Shown here piece after piece: positions 1 to 8,389 of a DNA stretch of 64,000 nt (position 1 is its first letter; every line of letters starts with the position of its first letter). A model generated the notes under the pieces. It did no database searches. It was not told the DNA's origin and worked only from the letters and a program-made list of their open reading frames with translations. Source of the DNA: Mucilaginibacter paludis DSM 18603 (GTDB lineage Bacteria > Bacteroidota > Bacteroidia > Sphingobacteriales > Sphingobacteriaceae); the NCBI RefSeq assembly GCF_000166195.2, contig NZ_CM001403.1, positions 2,994,432 through 3,058,431 on the forward strand, written 5' to 3'. Made by a program: the position numbers and the translations under genes.

Positions 1-1
1 A

Positions 2-682
2 AGCCTGGTAGACAGCATGAAGAACGAAACTATTGCACACGATAACCGGATCAATGATATAGTACCCCGCCAGTGTTTACATTATGAGGAAGCGCTTAAC
101 CTGGCCTTTGTTAAGATAGAACAAAACTCCATTGTATCCAGTTGGAAAGATGCCCTTAACCTGGGTTACCTGCATACCGACTTTATGGACCAGATTAAAG
201 TACCGCAAAATGGCACGGTTGAGTTTAAAGTTAATATCCCGTTTGAGGAAGATAGTGAAGAGGTACTCAACAATATTTGGGCCATAGGCGGTAACCGGGG
301 TTGGTATTATTGGGACTGGATATGGAACCTGCGCGGTTTTATCGATAAAATTGTTGGAGGCGTAGGTTCGCGCCGTGGCCGTACCAGCAACATCAATATC
401 TCGCCCGGCGATGTGCTTGATTTTTGGCGTGTGTTGCTGGCCGACAAAAAAAATAAACGCCTGCTGCTTTATGCGGAAATGAAATTGCCCGGCGAAGCCT
501 GGCTGGAATTTAAGATCTGCAAAAAGGACGGAAAAAATTATTTGAGCGAAGTAGCCACGTTTAGGCCCAACGGCTTATGGGGCCGTGCCTATTGGTATTT
601 GATGTGGCCTTTCCATTTATTTATTTTTAAGGGAATGGCTAACGAGATCATCAGTTTTAAACATAAACACCTGATTGCCTGA
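2..682 (+). CDS. SDR epimerase/DUF2867 protein, C-terminal part (5' truncated by window)
   Basis: The frame is open to the left edge; the codons before the first ATG (base 17) read SLVDS, which continues into the protein, so the N-terminal Rossmann (NAD-binding epimerase) part probably lies outside the window. What is visible matches DUF2867, the C-terminal extension of these SDR proteins: a conserved 'SSWKDAL' stretch, a Trp/Tyr-rich 'WYYWDWIWNLRGFIDK' block, and 'GRAYWYLMWPFHLFIF' near the end, which may lie against the membrane. Substrate unknown. A TAA-rich gap of about 150 bases follows. The family call is from recalled sequence patterns; that the start lies upstream is inferred from the open frame. 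Confidence 0.7.
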   Translation, partial: SLVDSMKNETIAHDNRINDIVPRQCLHYEEALNLAFVKIEQNSIVSSWKDALNLGYLHTDFMDQIKVPQNGTVEFKVNIPFEEDSEEVLNNIWAIGGNRGWYYWDWIWNLRGFIDKIVGGVGSRRGRTSNINISPGDVLDFWRVLLADKKNKRLLLYAEMKLPGEAWLEFKICKKDGKNYLSEVATFRPNGLWGRAYWYLMWPFHLFIFKGMANEIISFKHKHLIA

Positions 683-833
683 ATTTATTTTTGATGTTAG
701 CAAAACAAATACTAAATTAGCTAACCAAATATAAACTTCTAAAAAAACTCACGAATAACTTGTGCGGGGCGCAAAATATAGGATAAGCCACTCACATAGT
801 TGCTCATTTATTCATTTTCAAAATGTAATTACG

Positions 834-1262
834 ATGAAGAAAATCAGGAACATTCTCGAAAACAAAGGACATCAGGTTTACGCTGTTTCTCCGGAAACAT
901 CTGTTTATGATGCCTTACACATGATGATGGAAAAAAACATCAGTTCTCTGCTCATCATGGAAAATGAAGTATTGAAAGGCATTTTTACAGAACGTGACTA
1001 TGCGCGCAAACTGGTGTTGATGGGCAGATCATCCAGGGAGACACCCATAGGCGAGATTATGACTGCAAACTTGTTTACTATAACCCCCAGCGAAACCATA
1101 GATCATTGCATGGAAATGATGAGCACCTACAAAATACGCCACCTACCTGTTATTGACAATAACAGGGTAACGGGCATGGTGTCTATTGGTGATGTGGTGA
1201 AATTCATTATTGAAGATCAAAAACGAACCATTCAGCAATTAGAAAGTTATATAGCGAGTTGA
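834..1262 (+). CDS. CBS-domain pair protein
   Basis: A 142-residue soluble protein made almost only of two CBS motifs (about residues 8-63 and 73-130), with the typical 'FTERDYARKLVLMGRSSRETPIGEIMT' linker and 'RHLPVIDNNRVTGMVSIGDVVK' second repeat. Stand-alone CBS pairs bind adenine nucleotides and act as energy or redox sensors; the partner here is unknown. The start is placed at the ATG at 834 (MKKIRNIL) rather than the in-frame codon at 762, because the 24 extra residues look unlike a CBS protein and the conserved N-terminus begins at MKK. Transcribed alone; the next gene is 160 bases away across an inverted repeat. Confidence 0.85.
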   Translation: MKKIRNILENKGHQVYAVSPETSVYDALHMMMEKNISSLLIMENEVLKGIFTERDYARKLVLMGRSSRETPIGEIMTANLFTITPSETIDHCMEMMSTYKIRHLPVIDNNRVTGMVSIGDVVKFIIEDQKRTIQQLESYIAS

Positions 1263-1263
1263 C

Positions 1264-1410
1264 CCATGGTCGATGCCTCATAGTCGATGCTCCGTCCACC
1301 ATGGTCAAAAATATTTTCATTAACCATTCATGAGAAGGATAATGAGAATTGAATGTTAGTTATGAAGCAAAAAAATAGTCATTAATTTAACTATGGACTA
1401 TCGACCATGG
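1264..1410. repeat. Intergenic inverted repeat (CCATGGTCGAT / ATCGACCATGG)
   Basis: The arms CCATGGTCGAT (1264-1274) and ATCGACCATGG (1400-1410) are perfect inverse complements across about 125 bases. Further partial copies lie between them (ATAGTCGAT, CACCATGGTC, CTATGGACTATCGA). This fits the dispersed palindromic intergenic repeats common in this family. No coding potential seen. Confidence 0.5.
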
Positions 1411-1423
1411 ACTGAACAAAAAA

Positions 1424-2332
1424 ATGAACAAACATATCTTAATAACCGGCGGTACGGGTTTACTTGGTAAGCAACTAACAGCCGCACTCCTAAAAAAAGG
1501 CTATAGTGTTTCCCATTTAAGCCGTCAGAATAATAATGCCGATGCTAAAGTAAAAACTTATTTATGGAATGTGGCTAAAGGCACTATCGACGCCGATTGT
1601 ATCAAAGGTGTTGATTTAATCGTGCACCTGGCCGGTGCCGGCATAGCCGATAAAAAGTGGACTTCTGAGCGTAAACAATTACTGATAGAGAGCCGAACCA
1701 GATCAATAGCTCTTATTTACGATTTGCTTAAAACCAAACCGAACAAGGTTAGCAGCGTAATTTCCGCGTCGGGTATTGGCTATTATGGTGATCGGGGCAA
1801 TGAACTGCTGACGGAAGAAAGTTCGCCGTCTGCAGATTTTATGGGCGAATGTTGCGTTAAGTGGGAACAAGCCGTTGACGAAGCCGCAAAGTTAGGATTG
1901 CGTGTTGTAAAATTCAGAACCGGGGTGGTTTTAACCACCGAAGGGGGTGCCCTGCCTCAACTGGCTCTGCCTATCAAATTCGGATTTGGCACTGTATTAG
2001 GCAACGGCCAGCAATGGATACCCTGGATCCACCTGCAAGATGTAATAGATATGTATATCCTCAGTATTGAAAACGAATCGCTGTCTGGCGTTTACAATAT
2101 GGTTGCACCTGTACCCGTAACCAATGAGTACTTTACCCAGGCGGTAGCCAGGCAATTACATAAACCATTATGGCTACCCAAGGTGCCCGCCTTTGCATTA
2201 AAGCTTTTTTTAGGCGAAATGAGTACGGTAGTTTTAGGCAGTACCAAAGCCTCGCCCGGCAAAATCGAAAAAGCTGGCTTCCATTTTAGATATATTACCG
2301 TGGAAGATGCGCTGAAGGAGATTTATAAGTAG
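1424..2332 (+). CDS. TIGR01777 family NAD-dependent epimerase-like protein
   Basis: A 302-residue protein of the extended SDR fold (YfcH / human SDR39U1 type). The N-terminal Rossmann motif is GGTGLLGKQL (residues 8-17), then 'VDLIVHLAGAGIADKKWT', 'SASGIGYYGDRG' with the active-site tyrosine region, 'PWIHLQDVIDMY', and a C-terminal DUF1731-type segment ending in 'VLGSTKASPGKIEKAGFHFRY'. The length is usual for the family. Substrate unknown; an oxidoreductase or epimerase role is inferred from the fold. ATG start directly after an A-rich leader. Converges on rlmI, with a 13-bp stem-loop between the two. Confidence 0.88.
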   Translation: MNKHILITGGTGLLGKQLTAALLKKGYSVSHLSRQNNNADAKVKTYLWNVAKGTIDADCIKGVDLIVHLAGAGIADKKWTSERKQLLIESRTRSIALIYDLLKTKPNKVSSVISASGIGYYGDRGNELLTEESSPSADFMGECCVKWEQAVDEAAKLGLRVVKFRTGVVLTTEGGALPQLALPIKFGFGTVLGNGQQWIPWIHLQDVIDMYILSIENESLSGVYNMVAPVPVTNEYFTQAVARQLHKPLWLPKVPAFALKLFLGEMSTVVLGSTKASPGKIEKAGFHFRYITVEDALKEIYK

Positions 2333-2337
2333 CATAG

Positions 2338-2377
2338 TTGAATATATTGGCTGTGCTGAAACAACCAATATATTCAA
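2338..2377. terminator. Stem-loop between convergent genes
   Basis: TTGAATATATTGG (2338-2350) and CCAATATATTCAA (2365-2377) form a perfect 13-bp stem with a 14-base loop, immediately after the TIGR01777 stop and 20 bases before the end of rlmI on the other strand. There is no long T-run, so intrinsic termination is uncertain; mRNA 3'-end protection is equally possible. Confidence 0.5.
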
Positions 2378-2396
2378 GCAATTAAAACACCCCTTT

Positions 2397-3584
2397 TTAC
2401 AAAACCCTGCACAACAATCCCTTCAAATACTCCCCTTCCGGAAAAGTGGCACTTACGGGATGATCGCCAGGCTGGCAAAACTGGTGGATAAACTGAACTT
2501 GTTTCCCGGCGTCTAAAGCGGCCCAGGCTATAATTTGTTTAAAGGTAGTCATGTCCATTGCTCCCGAGCATGAAAATGTGGCCAGTAAGCCACCCGGTTT
2601 CAGGATCAGCATTCCTAAACGGTTCAGATCTTTATAAGCTCTTGAGGCACGTTCTAAGGCTGAGCGCGAAGGCGCATATTTGGGTGGATCGAGTACTACA
2701 ATGTCAAAAGTTTCACCCTCTTCACGAAACTTGCGCAACTGTTTGTTCACATCAGATTGTATGGCGCGGTGATCGGGCTGCTCAAAATCGTTCAGTTCAA
2801 GGTTACTTTTTAAGGTCTCGATAGCCAGGGCCGAGCTATCCACACTGGTTACCGATTTAGCTTCGTTCTGGAAACAGTTGAGGGTAAATCCCCCCGTATA
2901 GCTAAAACAGTCGAGCACGGTTTTTCCGTTGGCATAATCGGCCAGTATACGCCGGTTATCGCGCTGATCGCAGTAAAAGCCCGATTTTTGCCCTTCGGCG
3001 ATGTTGATTCCATACCGTATGCCGTTCTCTACTACCTCTACCAGTTCGGGCGGCGGGCTACCTGCTAAAATACCAAATGATGGTTGCATACCCTCATGCT
3101 CGCGCGATGAGGCATCACTCCTGTCGAAAATACTGGCCGGGTTCAGCAGCTTCTGTAATTCGTCAATAATAACGGGTTTGATGTTTTCCATACCCGATGT
3201 TAATATTTGTAGGGAAAGATGATCGGCATACTTATCAACGATTAAGCCGGGAAGATAATCGGACTCGCTGAAGATTAAGCGGCAGGTATCCGTAACACCT
3301 TCCTCCAAAATACTGCTTCGCGCTGCCACGGCTACGCCAACTTTTTCTCTCCACCAGGCTTCGTCAATGGTTACCTGCTCATCCCACTCCAGTAAGCGCA
3401 GAGCCACGCGCGATTGATCGTTATAAAAACCATAGGCCATAAATTCGCCTTTGATATTCAATAAACGTACAATTTCCCCGTTTGCAGGTTTGCCTTTCAC
3501 TTTTTCTATCGCGCCCGAAAATACCCAGGGATGTTTATGCAGAACTGCTTTCTCTTTACCTTTTTTTAGTACAACGTCAATCAT
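2397..3584 (-). CDS. rlmI: 23S rRNA (cytosine-C5) methyltransferase RlmI-like
   Basis: A 395-residue class I SAM-dependent rRNA methyltransferase. Residues 1-75 form a PUA RNA-binding domain ('HPWVFSGAIEKVKGKPANGEIVRL'), followed by the EEHEA-like domain. The C-terminal Rossmann MTase carries 'AEGQKSGFYCDQRDNRR', SAM motif 'VLDCFSYTGGFTLNC', 'VTSVDSSALAIETLK' and catalytic motif IV 'FDIVVLDPPKYAPSR', and ends with 'LATFSCSGAMD'. Known RlmI makes m5C1962 in 23S rRNA; the same specificity is inferred here from family and length. A TACCTTTG -7 box lies only about 8 bases before the ATG. Confidence 0.88.
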   Translation of the reverse strand: MIDVVLKKGKEKAVLHKHPWVFSGAIEKVKGKPANGEIVRLLNIKGEFMAYGFYNDQSRVALRLLEWDEQVTIDEAWWREKVGVAVAARSSILEEGVTDTCRLIFSESDYLPGLIVDKYADHLSLQILTSGMENIKPVIIDELQKLLNPASIFDRSDASSREHEGMQPSFGILAGSPPPELVEVVENGIRYGINIAEGQKSGFYCDQRDNRRILADYANGKTVLDCFSYTGGFTLNCFQNEAKSVTSVDSSALAIETLKSNLELNDFEQPDHRAIQSDVNKQLRKFREEGETFDIVVLDPPKYAPSRSALERASRAYKDLNRLGMLILKPGGLLATFSCSGAMDMTTFKQIIAWAALDAGKQVQFIHQFCQPGDHPVSATFPEGEYLKGLLCRVL

Positions 3585-3591
3585 GATGATG

Positions 3592-3599
3592 CAAAGGTA
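3592..3599 (-). promoter_or_regulatory. -7 box TACCTTTG of rlmI
   Basis: On the minus strand TACCTTTG fits the Bacteroidota TAnnTTTG element. It ends 7 bases before the ATG codon, so the transcript would start at or next to the start codon (almost leaderless). No clear TTG -33 element. Confidence 0.45.
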
Positions 3600-3723
3600 G
3601 CTATTTGCTTATTAGTTACGGTTATGGGTTTATAGGCAAAGGTGTTCCGCAGCGCAGTTTAAAAACCGGACAAGTAACCAACCACCGCATTAAAAGCCTT
3701 GTAACATACCCCAAAGGCCCGTT

Positions 3724-4485
3724 TTAAATAGCCGCCAAAGGCTCAAATTTATCCCAAAAACCATCTTTTGGTAGTTTGGCATAAATATCAACAGGTTCTT
3801 TTTTGATGGGGTGTATAAATTGGATGCGGCGCGCATGCAGGCAAATACTTTTTTTAAGGCTCCCGCGCGGATAGCCATATTTGTTATCGCCCACAATGGG
3901 GCATCCCAGCGTGGATAGCTGCACCCTGATTTGGTGTGGCCTGCCGGTGATAGGGTCAACCTCAATTAAATAGTAACCATTTAGCTCGCCAATTAACCGG
4001 TAGTTCAGTTCAGATCGTAAACTGCCCGGCACCTCATGGTCGTAGGGTTTGGTTACATTTTTTTGTGGGTTTTTAATCAGCCAATGCACCAGGTTGCCGC
4101 TCTCAGGCACTGGCCTGTTACGCACCACCGCCAGGTAGGTTTTATGAATCTCTCGGCCTTTAAACAAGGCATTCATACGCTCAAGCGCCTTACTTGTTTT
4201 AGCAAACATAATAACGCCGCTTACGGGGCGGTCCAAACGGTGCACCACGCCTAAAAAAGCGCCATTGGGTTTGTTATATTTTTTAGCGATGTATTTTTTT
4301 ACTTTCTCATCAAGCGATTCATCGCCGGTATCATCTACCTGAACAATATCGCCCGCCCGCTTATTAATCGCAATCAGGTGGTTGTCCTCATAAAGAACAT
4401 CCTTATCCGTAATGTCACCGCCAGCCCCCTCTAAATCTCCCCCGGAAGGGGAGACTTTGAACTTTCTATTTGTAAATTCTTTCAA
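3724..4485 (-). CDS. RluA-family pseudouridine synthase
   Basis: A 253-residue protein with the RluA catalytic motif 'VVHRLDRPVSGVIMFAKTSKAL' (catalytic Asp in HRLDR), 'RPHQIRVQLSTLGCPIVGDNKYG' and 'CLHARRIQFIHP'. The family isomerises uridine to pseudouridine in 23S rRNA or tRNA; the target cannot be told. There is no S4 domain. The start is odd: the only in-frame start before the conserved 'VLYEDNHLIAINKRAGD' block is TTG at 4485, and residues 12-24 (SPSGGDLEGAGGD) are the translation of a dispersed intergenic palindrome. The repeat has therefore either become the N-terminus or displaced the original start codon. The downstream catalytic domain is intact. Confidence 0.82.
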   Translation of the reverse strand: MKEFTNRKFKVSPSGGDLEGAGGDITDKDVLYEDNHLIAINKRAGDIVQVDDTGDESLDEKVKKYIAKKYNKPNGAFLGVVHRLDRPVSGVIMFAKTSKALERMNALFKGREIHKTYLAVVRNRPVPESGNLVHWLIKNPQKNVTKPYDHEVPGSLRSELNYRLIGELNGYYLIEVDPITGRPHQIRVQLSTLGCPIVGDNKYGYPRGSLKKSICLHARRIQFIHPIKKEPVDIYAKLPKDGFWDKFEPLAAI

Positions 4486-4540
4486 CGTTTTATTTTTTTT
4501 AAAAGTCCTCCCTACCGGGGAGGATTTAGGTGGGGCTCTT
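4421..4540. repeat. Pair of GC-rich palindromic repeats in rluA 5' end and rluA-panB gap
   Basis: One unit (about 4424-4456) reads CCCCCTCTAAATCTCCCCC-GGAAGGGGAGAC, the other (about 4503-4538) GTCCTCCCTACCGGGGAGGA-TTTAGGTGGGGC; they face each other. The same family occurs at 44066-44098 and three times at 56358-56541. Each has a short GGGGAGA/TCTCCCC-type stem and an AAATC/GATTT neighbour. The first unit lies inside the rluA reading frame. Confidence 0.7.
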
Positions 4541-5354
4541 AGTACTGCTCTTTCTCGCTCGGGAAATCCTTTGCTTTTACATCTTTAATATACGCCTGGA
4601 TAGCCTCGTTCATCACATCATACAAACTGGCATATTGCCTTAAAAAACGCGGGCGAAAACCCTTATTAATCCCCAGCATATCATGAATTACCAATACCTG
4701 TCCATCGCAATACTGCCCGGCGCCTATGCCTATAGTTGGTATGGATAAACTTTGGCTTACCTCCTGGGCCAGCTTAGCGGGTATCTTTTCCAGCACTATC
4801 GAGAAGCAGCCCAACTCCTGTAGTTTAATGGCGTCTTCACGTAGCTTGTCAGCCTCCGCTTCTTCCTTTGCCCGTACAGTATAGGTTCCAAATTTATAAA
4901 TAGATTGGGGGGTTAAACCTAAATGGCCCATCACCGGTATTCCCGCAGCCAAAATACGGCTCACAGATTCGGCTATTTCTAAACCGCCCTCCATTTTTAC
5001 GGCATGCGCGCCCGATTCTTTCATAATCCGGATAGACGAATTTAAGGCTTCTTTGGAATTTCCCTGGTACGATCCAAACGGCAGATCCACAACCACCAAA
5101 GCACGGTTAACGGCGCGTACAACGGATGATGCGTGATAGATCATCTGGTCAAGCGTAATGGGCAAAGTAGTTTCGTGCCCGGCCATTACATTAGATGCCG
5201 AATCGCCTACCAAAACCACATCGATGCCCGCGTCATCAAGTATAGTAGCCATCGAGTAGTCGTATCCCGTCAGCATCGCTATCTTTTCGCCGCGCTGTTT
5301 CATCGCCTGCAAGGTATTAGTGGTAATCTTCTTGATTTCTTTATGTACCGACAT
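4539..5354 (-). CDS. panB: 3-methyl-2-oxobutanoate hydroxymethyltransferase PanB
   Basis: A 271-residue TIM-barrel enzyme of pantothenate (CoA) synthesis. It transfers the hydroxymethyl group from 5,10-methylene-THF to 2-oxoisovalerate, giving ketopantoate. Family motifs: '[45 protein letters not shown]' (Mg2+-binding Asp residues), '[10 protein letters not shown]', 'AVKMEGG', '[11 protein letters not shown]', and '[24 protein letters not shown]'. Length and all blocks are normal. The ATG start ([10 protein letters not shown]) follows a TAACTTTG -7 box about 22 bases upstream. panC and panD are not in the window. Confidence 0.96.
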   Translation of the reverse strand: MSVHKEIKKITTNTLQAMKQRGEKIAMLTGYDYSMATILDDAGIDVVLVGDSASNVMAGHETTLPITLDQMIYHASSVVRAVNRALVVVDLPFGSYQGNSKEALNSSIRIMKESGAHAVKMEGGLEIAESVSRILAAGIPVMGHLGLTPQSIYKFGTYTVRAKEEAEADKLREDAIKLQELGCFSIVLEKIPAKLAQEVSQSLSIPTIGIGAGQYCDGQVLVIHDMLGINKGFRPRFLRQYASLYDVMNEAIQAYIKDVKAKDFPSEKEQY

Positions 5355-5375
5355 GATATTTTTTTATAACCGCGT

Positions 5376-5383
5376 CAAAGTTA
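5376..5383 (-). promoter_or_regulatory. -7 box TAACTTTG of panB
   Basis: A TAnnTTTG match on the minus strand, about 22 bases before the panB ATG. No convincing TTG -33 partner. Bases 5384-5630 otherwise hold no gene; they include a short copy (GACTCAAGGCTC, near 5533) of a sequence also present near 41305. Confidence 0.4.
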
Positions 5384-5630
5384 GGATTATTTTAGATTTA
5401 GGTTATTTGATTTCCGAATATCAGATGTTCAATTTCGGATTTATTTTCGGGAAACTTAGGCCCCTTTACAACTATAAAATGCGGGCTAATCCTGAACTAA
5501 AGTAATTGATGACGAATTAAAACGGCGAATTGACTCAAGGCTCCGACTCCGTACTTTTGACTTACCTTGCCGCATCATCTAATCTCCATCAAAAAAGAAA
5601 AACAACACTAAAAAATTCCAAATAAACATT

Positions 5631-5638
5631 TACCTTTG
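5631..5638 (+). promoter_or_regulatory. -7 box TACCTTTG upstream of carA
   Basis: TACCTTTG fits the Bacteroidota -7 consensus and lies 104 bases before the carA ATG, leaving a leader of about 95 bases. A TTG at the -33 position is not visible, so the call rests on the -7 box alone. No pyrimidine-responsive leader structure was recognised. Confidence 0.4.
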
Positions 5639-5742
5639 TCTTTTGTGAATCCAGAAGTTCCATACTTCCTATTTTCTATCCAATCTCCGCGGAATTTTAC
5701 CCTGTTTAACCGCTTTTTTTCAATTTTAAAGATTTTTTACAG

Positions 5743-6840
5743 ATGAGTTATCTAATTAAATTACCCGCCATATTGTTACTGGCAGACGGGACTGTATTTT
5801 ATGGCAAAGCCGCCGGAAAAATTGGAACCACCACCGGTGAGATCTGCTTTAATACCGGCATGACGGGTTATCAGGAAATTTTTACCGATCCTTCTTACTT
5901 CGGACAGATCATGGTAACCACCAACGCCCACATTGGCAATTATGGTATCCGCAAAGAGGAAGTTGAATCTGGGCATATCCAGATAGCCGGCTTGGTTTGT
6001 AAAAATTATAACATCGCTTACAGCCGTAAACAGGCCGACGAATCTATCCAGGATTATTTCCAGGAGCAAAACATCGTGTCCATTTCAGATATTGATACCC
6101 GCCAATTAGTTCGCCATATCCGTGATAAGGGTGCCATGAACGCCATCATCTCATCAGAAATAACCGACATTGAAGAGCTGAAAAAGAAACTGGCCGAAGT
6201 ACCATCGATGGATGGCCTGGAGCTTTCGTCGCAGGTTTCAACCACCGAAACCTATAGCTTTGGCGACGAGAATGCCAGCAAGCGTGTGGCGGTTTTGGAT
6301 TTAGGCGTAAAGAAAAACATCTTGCGTAATTTTTCTGAAAGGGATGTTTATGCCAAAGTTTTCCCGGCCAAAACCACCTTTAAAGAAATGGAAGCATTTA
6401 ACCCGGATGGCTACTTTATATCCAACGGCCCCGGCGATCCATCGGCTATGCCTTACGCTATCCACACCGTAAAAGAAATTTTAGCTTCCGAAAAACCCAT
6501 GTTCGGCATTTGCCTGGGCCACCAGTTGTTGGCTTTGGCTAATGATATACCAACAAAAAAGATGTTTAACGGTCACCGGGGCTTAAACCATCCGGTTAAA
6601 AACGTTATAAAAAACCACTGCGAAGTAACATCGCAAAATCATGGTTTCGGCGTTGTGCCGGAAGCCGTGAGAGCATCAGACAAGGTTGAGATTACTCACG
6701 TTAACCTGAACGATCAGTCGATAGAAGGTATACGTGTAAAAGGAAAAAAAGCATTCTCGGTGCAATATCACCCTGAGTCATCTCCCGGTCCGCACGATTC
6801 ACGCTATTTGTTTGACGATTTTGTAGAGATGATGAAATAA
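5743..6840 (+). CDS. carA: Carbamoyl-phosphate synthase small (glutaminase) subunit
   Basis: A 365-residue protein with the CPSase small-subunit N-domain ('LADGTVFYGKAAGKIGTTTGEICFNTGMTGYQEIFTDPSYFGQI', residues 16-60) and a C-terminal class I glutamine amidotransferase domain. Catalytic residues are seen: nucleophile Cys in 'MFGICLGHQLLAL', His and Glu in 'VQYHPESSPGP'. It releases ammonia from glutamine for carbamoyl-phosphate synthesis (pyrimidine and arginine pathways). carB is not adjacent; a strong terminator follows directly, so carA is probably monocistronic. Confidence 0.96.
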   Translation: MSYLIKLPAILLLADGTVFYGKAAGKIGTTTGEICFNTGMTGYQEIFTDPSYFGQIMVTTNAHIGNYGIRKEEVESGHIQIAGLVCKNYNIAYSRKQADESIQDYFQEQNIVSISDIDTRQLVRHIRDKGAMNAIISSEITDIEELKKKLAEVPSMDGLELSSQVSTTETYSFGDENASKRVAVLDLGVKKNILRNFSERDVYAKVFPAKTTFKEMEAFNPDGYFISNGPGDPSAMPYAIHTVKEILASEKPMFGICLGHQLLALANDIPTKKMFNGHRGLNHPVKNVIKNHCEVTSQNHGFGVVPEAVRASDKVEITHVNLNDQSIEGIRVKGKKAFSVQYHPESSPGPHDSRYLFDDFVEMMK

Positions 6841-6844
6841 TAAT

Positions 6845-6873
6845 AAACCCGGTTTAACGCCGGGTTTTTTTTT
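6845..6873 (+). terminator. Rho-independent terminator of carA
   Basis: The arms CCCGG (6848-6852) and CCGGG (6860-6864), extended by AAA/TTT, form a short GC-rich hairpin followed by nine T. It starts four bases after the carA stop. Confidence 0.85.
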
Positions 6874-6921
6874 GCTATAGAAGCTATATTTGATTAACAG
6901 AATAATAATTCTGTACCAAGG

Positions 6922-7461
6922 ATGCATCGGTATTTTAGTCACCAATTTCTCTTTCTTTTTGTGATGATAATTGGAGTTTCATGTGGCGAACCCAAAGTGA
7001 GGCTTAATTCAATTCGCGAAGTACAACTCAGGTCAGGCATGTGTATGGGTGAATGTCCGGAAATCATCGTCAGTATCGATAGTTTGTTGAATTATAAATT
7101 CCATGGAGGCCGCTACGCTCTTAAACAAGGATATTTCACCGGTAAAGTATCGCAGGGCTTTTGGGATACCCTTAATATGCGATTCGAGCAGATACATTAT
7201 CAGCAACTGCGTAATTTTTATCAAGAGCGAAGCACGGACGGCCCTCACTGGGATGTCATCATAAAATACAGCAACAATACCAAATACATATCAGCAAGCC
7301 CGTCGGGATTAACCGATAGTGTTGAATCTGTATTTAACACTTATTTGCGGAGTTATACATTAACTAAACTGGCGCGGACTAATCACTCGCTAAATTTTGA
7401 TCTGTTTAAAGGATGGGTTAAAACTAACGACATTAAGTTTCCTCCTCCCGATAATCAATAA
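6922..7461 (+). CDS. DUF6438 domain lipoprotein
   Basis: A 179-residue predicted lipoprotein. The signal sequence runs to a lipobox ending VSC-G (Cys near residue 21). The following region 'IREVQLRSGMCMGECPEIIVSID' matches DUF6438, whose hallmark is a Gly-x-Cys-x-x-x-Cys-Pro motif, then 'LNYKFHGGRYALKQGYFTGKVSQGFWDTL'. The function of the family is unknown. It probably sits in the envelope. Single gene, converging with the barrel protein downstream and sharing a hairpin with it. Confidence 0.75.
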   Translation: MHRYFSHQFLFLFVMIIGVSCGEPKVRLNSIREVQLRSGMCMGECPEIIVSIDSLLNYKFHGGRYALKQGYFTGKVSQGFWDTLNMRFEQIHYQQLRNFYQERSTDGPHWDVIIKYSNNTKYISASPSGLTDSVESVFNTYLRSYTLTKLARTNHSLNFDLFKGWVKTNDIKFPPPDNQ

Positions 7462-7492
7462 AAAAGCCCTCTCCCTAACGGAAGAAGGCTCC
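7459..7492 (-). terminator. Hairpin between convergent genes
   Basis: AGCC (7465-7468) pairs with GGCT (7487-7490), with TCT/AGA and CC/GG pairs inside. On the minus strand the stem is followed by TTTTTTATTG, so it can terminate the barrel-protein gene; A/T runs on both sides allow some bidirectional use. Confidence 0.55.
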
Positions 7493-7519
7493 TAAAAAAA
7501 CTATTACTCAAAAAAAATC

Positions 7520-8125
7520 TTAATAAATTTTAAACCCTAAGCCAAACTGGAATACCTGGTTACGGTATTGTGGAGTTTGGGAGGTTCCGTTCTCGTTGTT
7601 CTTTTGTAAATCCAGCGCATAGCGGGCATGAAAATCAACAGATTTACTGAGATCAAAGCTTAAACCAACCACACCGGCAATCAGGTTTTTCCGAAAATTG
7701 TCCGAATCATCGTTATACTGTTTTTGTATAGTGGTTGAAAATCCGTTAGTATAAGTGTTGGTAGTTGAGGTTAAAAAGGACACCTGCGGACCAATCACCA
7801 CATTCAACCCTTCGGCCAATTTTACTTTGGCTAAAATCGGGATGTCTATAAAATTAGTGGTCTGGGTAAAATCGCCGATGCTGGTTTTGGCCTTGTATCC
7901 TTTTTGGGCAAATACAATTTCCGGAGCTATCGATAGCGGGCTCACAATCGGAATCTCTACTGTAACGCCAGCATTAAAGCCGGCTTTGTAACTGGTACTA
8001 AAGTTATCGTCGTTTGTTTTAATGATGTTGGATACGTCAAGTCCACCCTTAATACCCAACTTAACCTGCGCGTTTACTGCCCCTGCAATAAACAGGCTTG
8101 CAACTAAGAATATGATTTTTTTCAT
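7520..8125 (-). CDS. Outer-membrane beta-barrel (PorT-like) protein
   Basis: A 201-residue protein with a signal peptide (MKKIIFLVASLFIAGAVNAQ), then 'VKLGIKGGLDVSNI' and alternating amphipathic strands, ending 'YRNQVFQFGLGFKIY' with the terminal aromatic residue typical of outer-membrane barrels. It fits the Bacteroidota 'outer membrane beta-barrel domain' (OMP_b-brl_2) family of about 200 residues. The role is unknown; such proteins are often abundant porin-like structural proteins. Bases 8126-8389 upstream hold no gene; no clear -7 box found. Confidence 0.85.
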   Translation of the reverse strand: MKKIIFLVASLFIAGAVNAQVKLGIKGGLDVSNIIKTNDDNFSTSYKAGFNAGVTVEIPIVSPLSIAPEIVFAQKGYKAKTSIGDFTQTTNFIDIPILAKVKLAEGLNVVIGPQVSFLTSTTNTYTNGFSTTIQKQYNDDSDNFRKNLIAGVVGLSFDLSKSVDFHARYALDLQKNNENGTSQTPQYRNQVFQFGLGFKIY

Positions 8126-8389
8126 TTTGATTTATACTTGATTGTACGGTTGTATGAAATAAATGTGCCATTAAAACGCACCGGGGTTACGGCGAAAATA
8201 ATTTAACCAACAAATAGGGCCAGTTACATTAATAACCAGTTTTACAAATTAAAGTTAAGTAATAGTTAAATAGTACAAAATCCCTGAAACTGTATAAATT
8301 AATGTACAGTAATTGAAAATTTACAGTTGAAGCGCACAATTTATTAGTGCTTATTTCAGATTAAGGCGCATAATTAATAGTTTTGGTTT

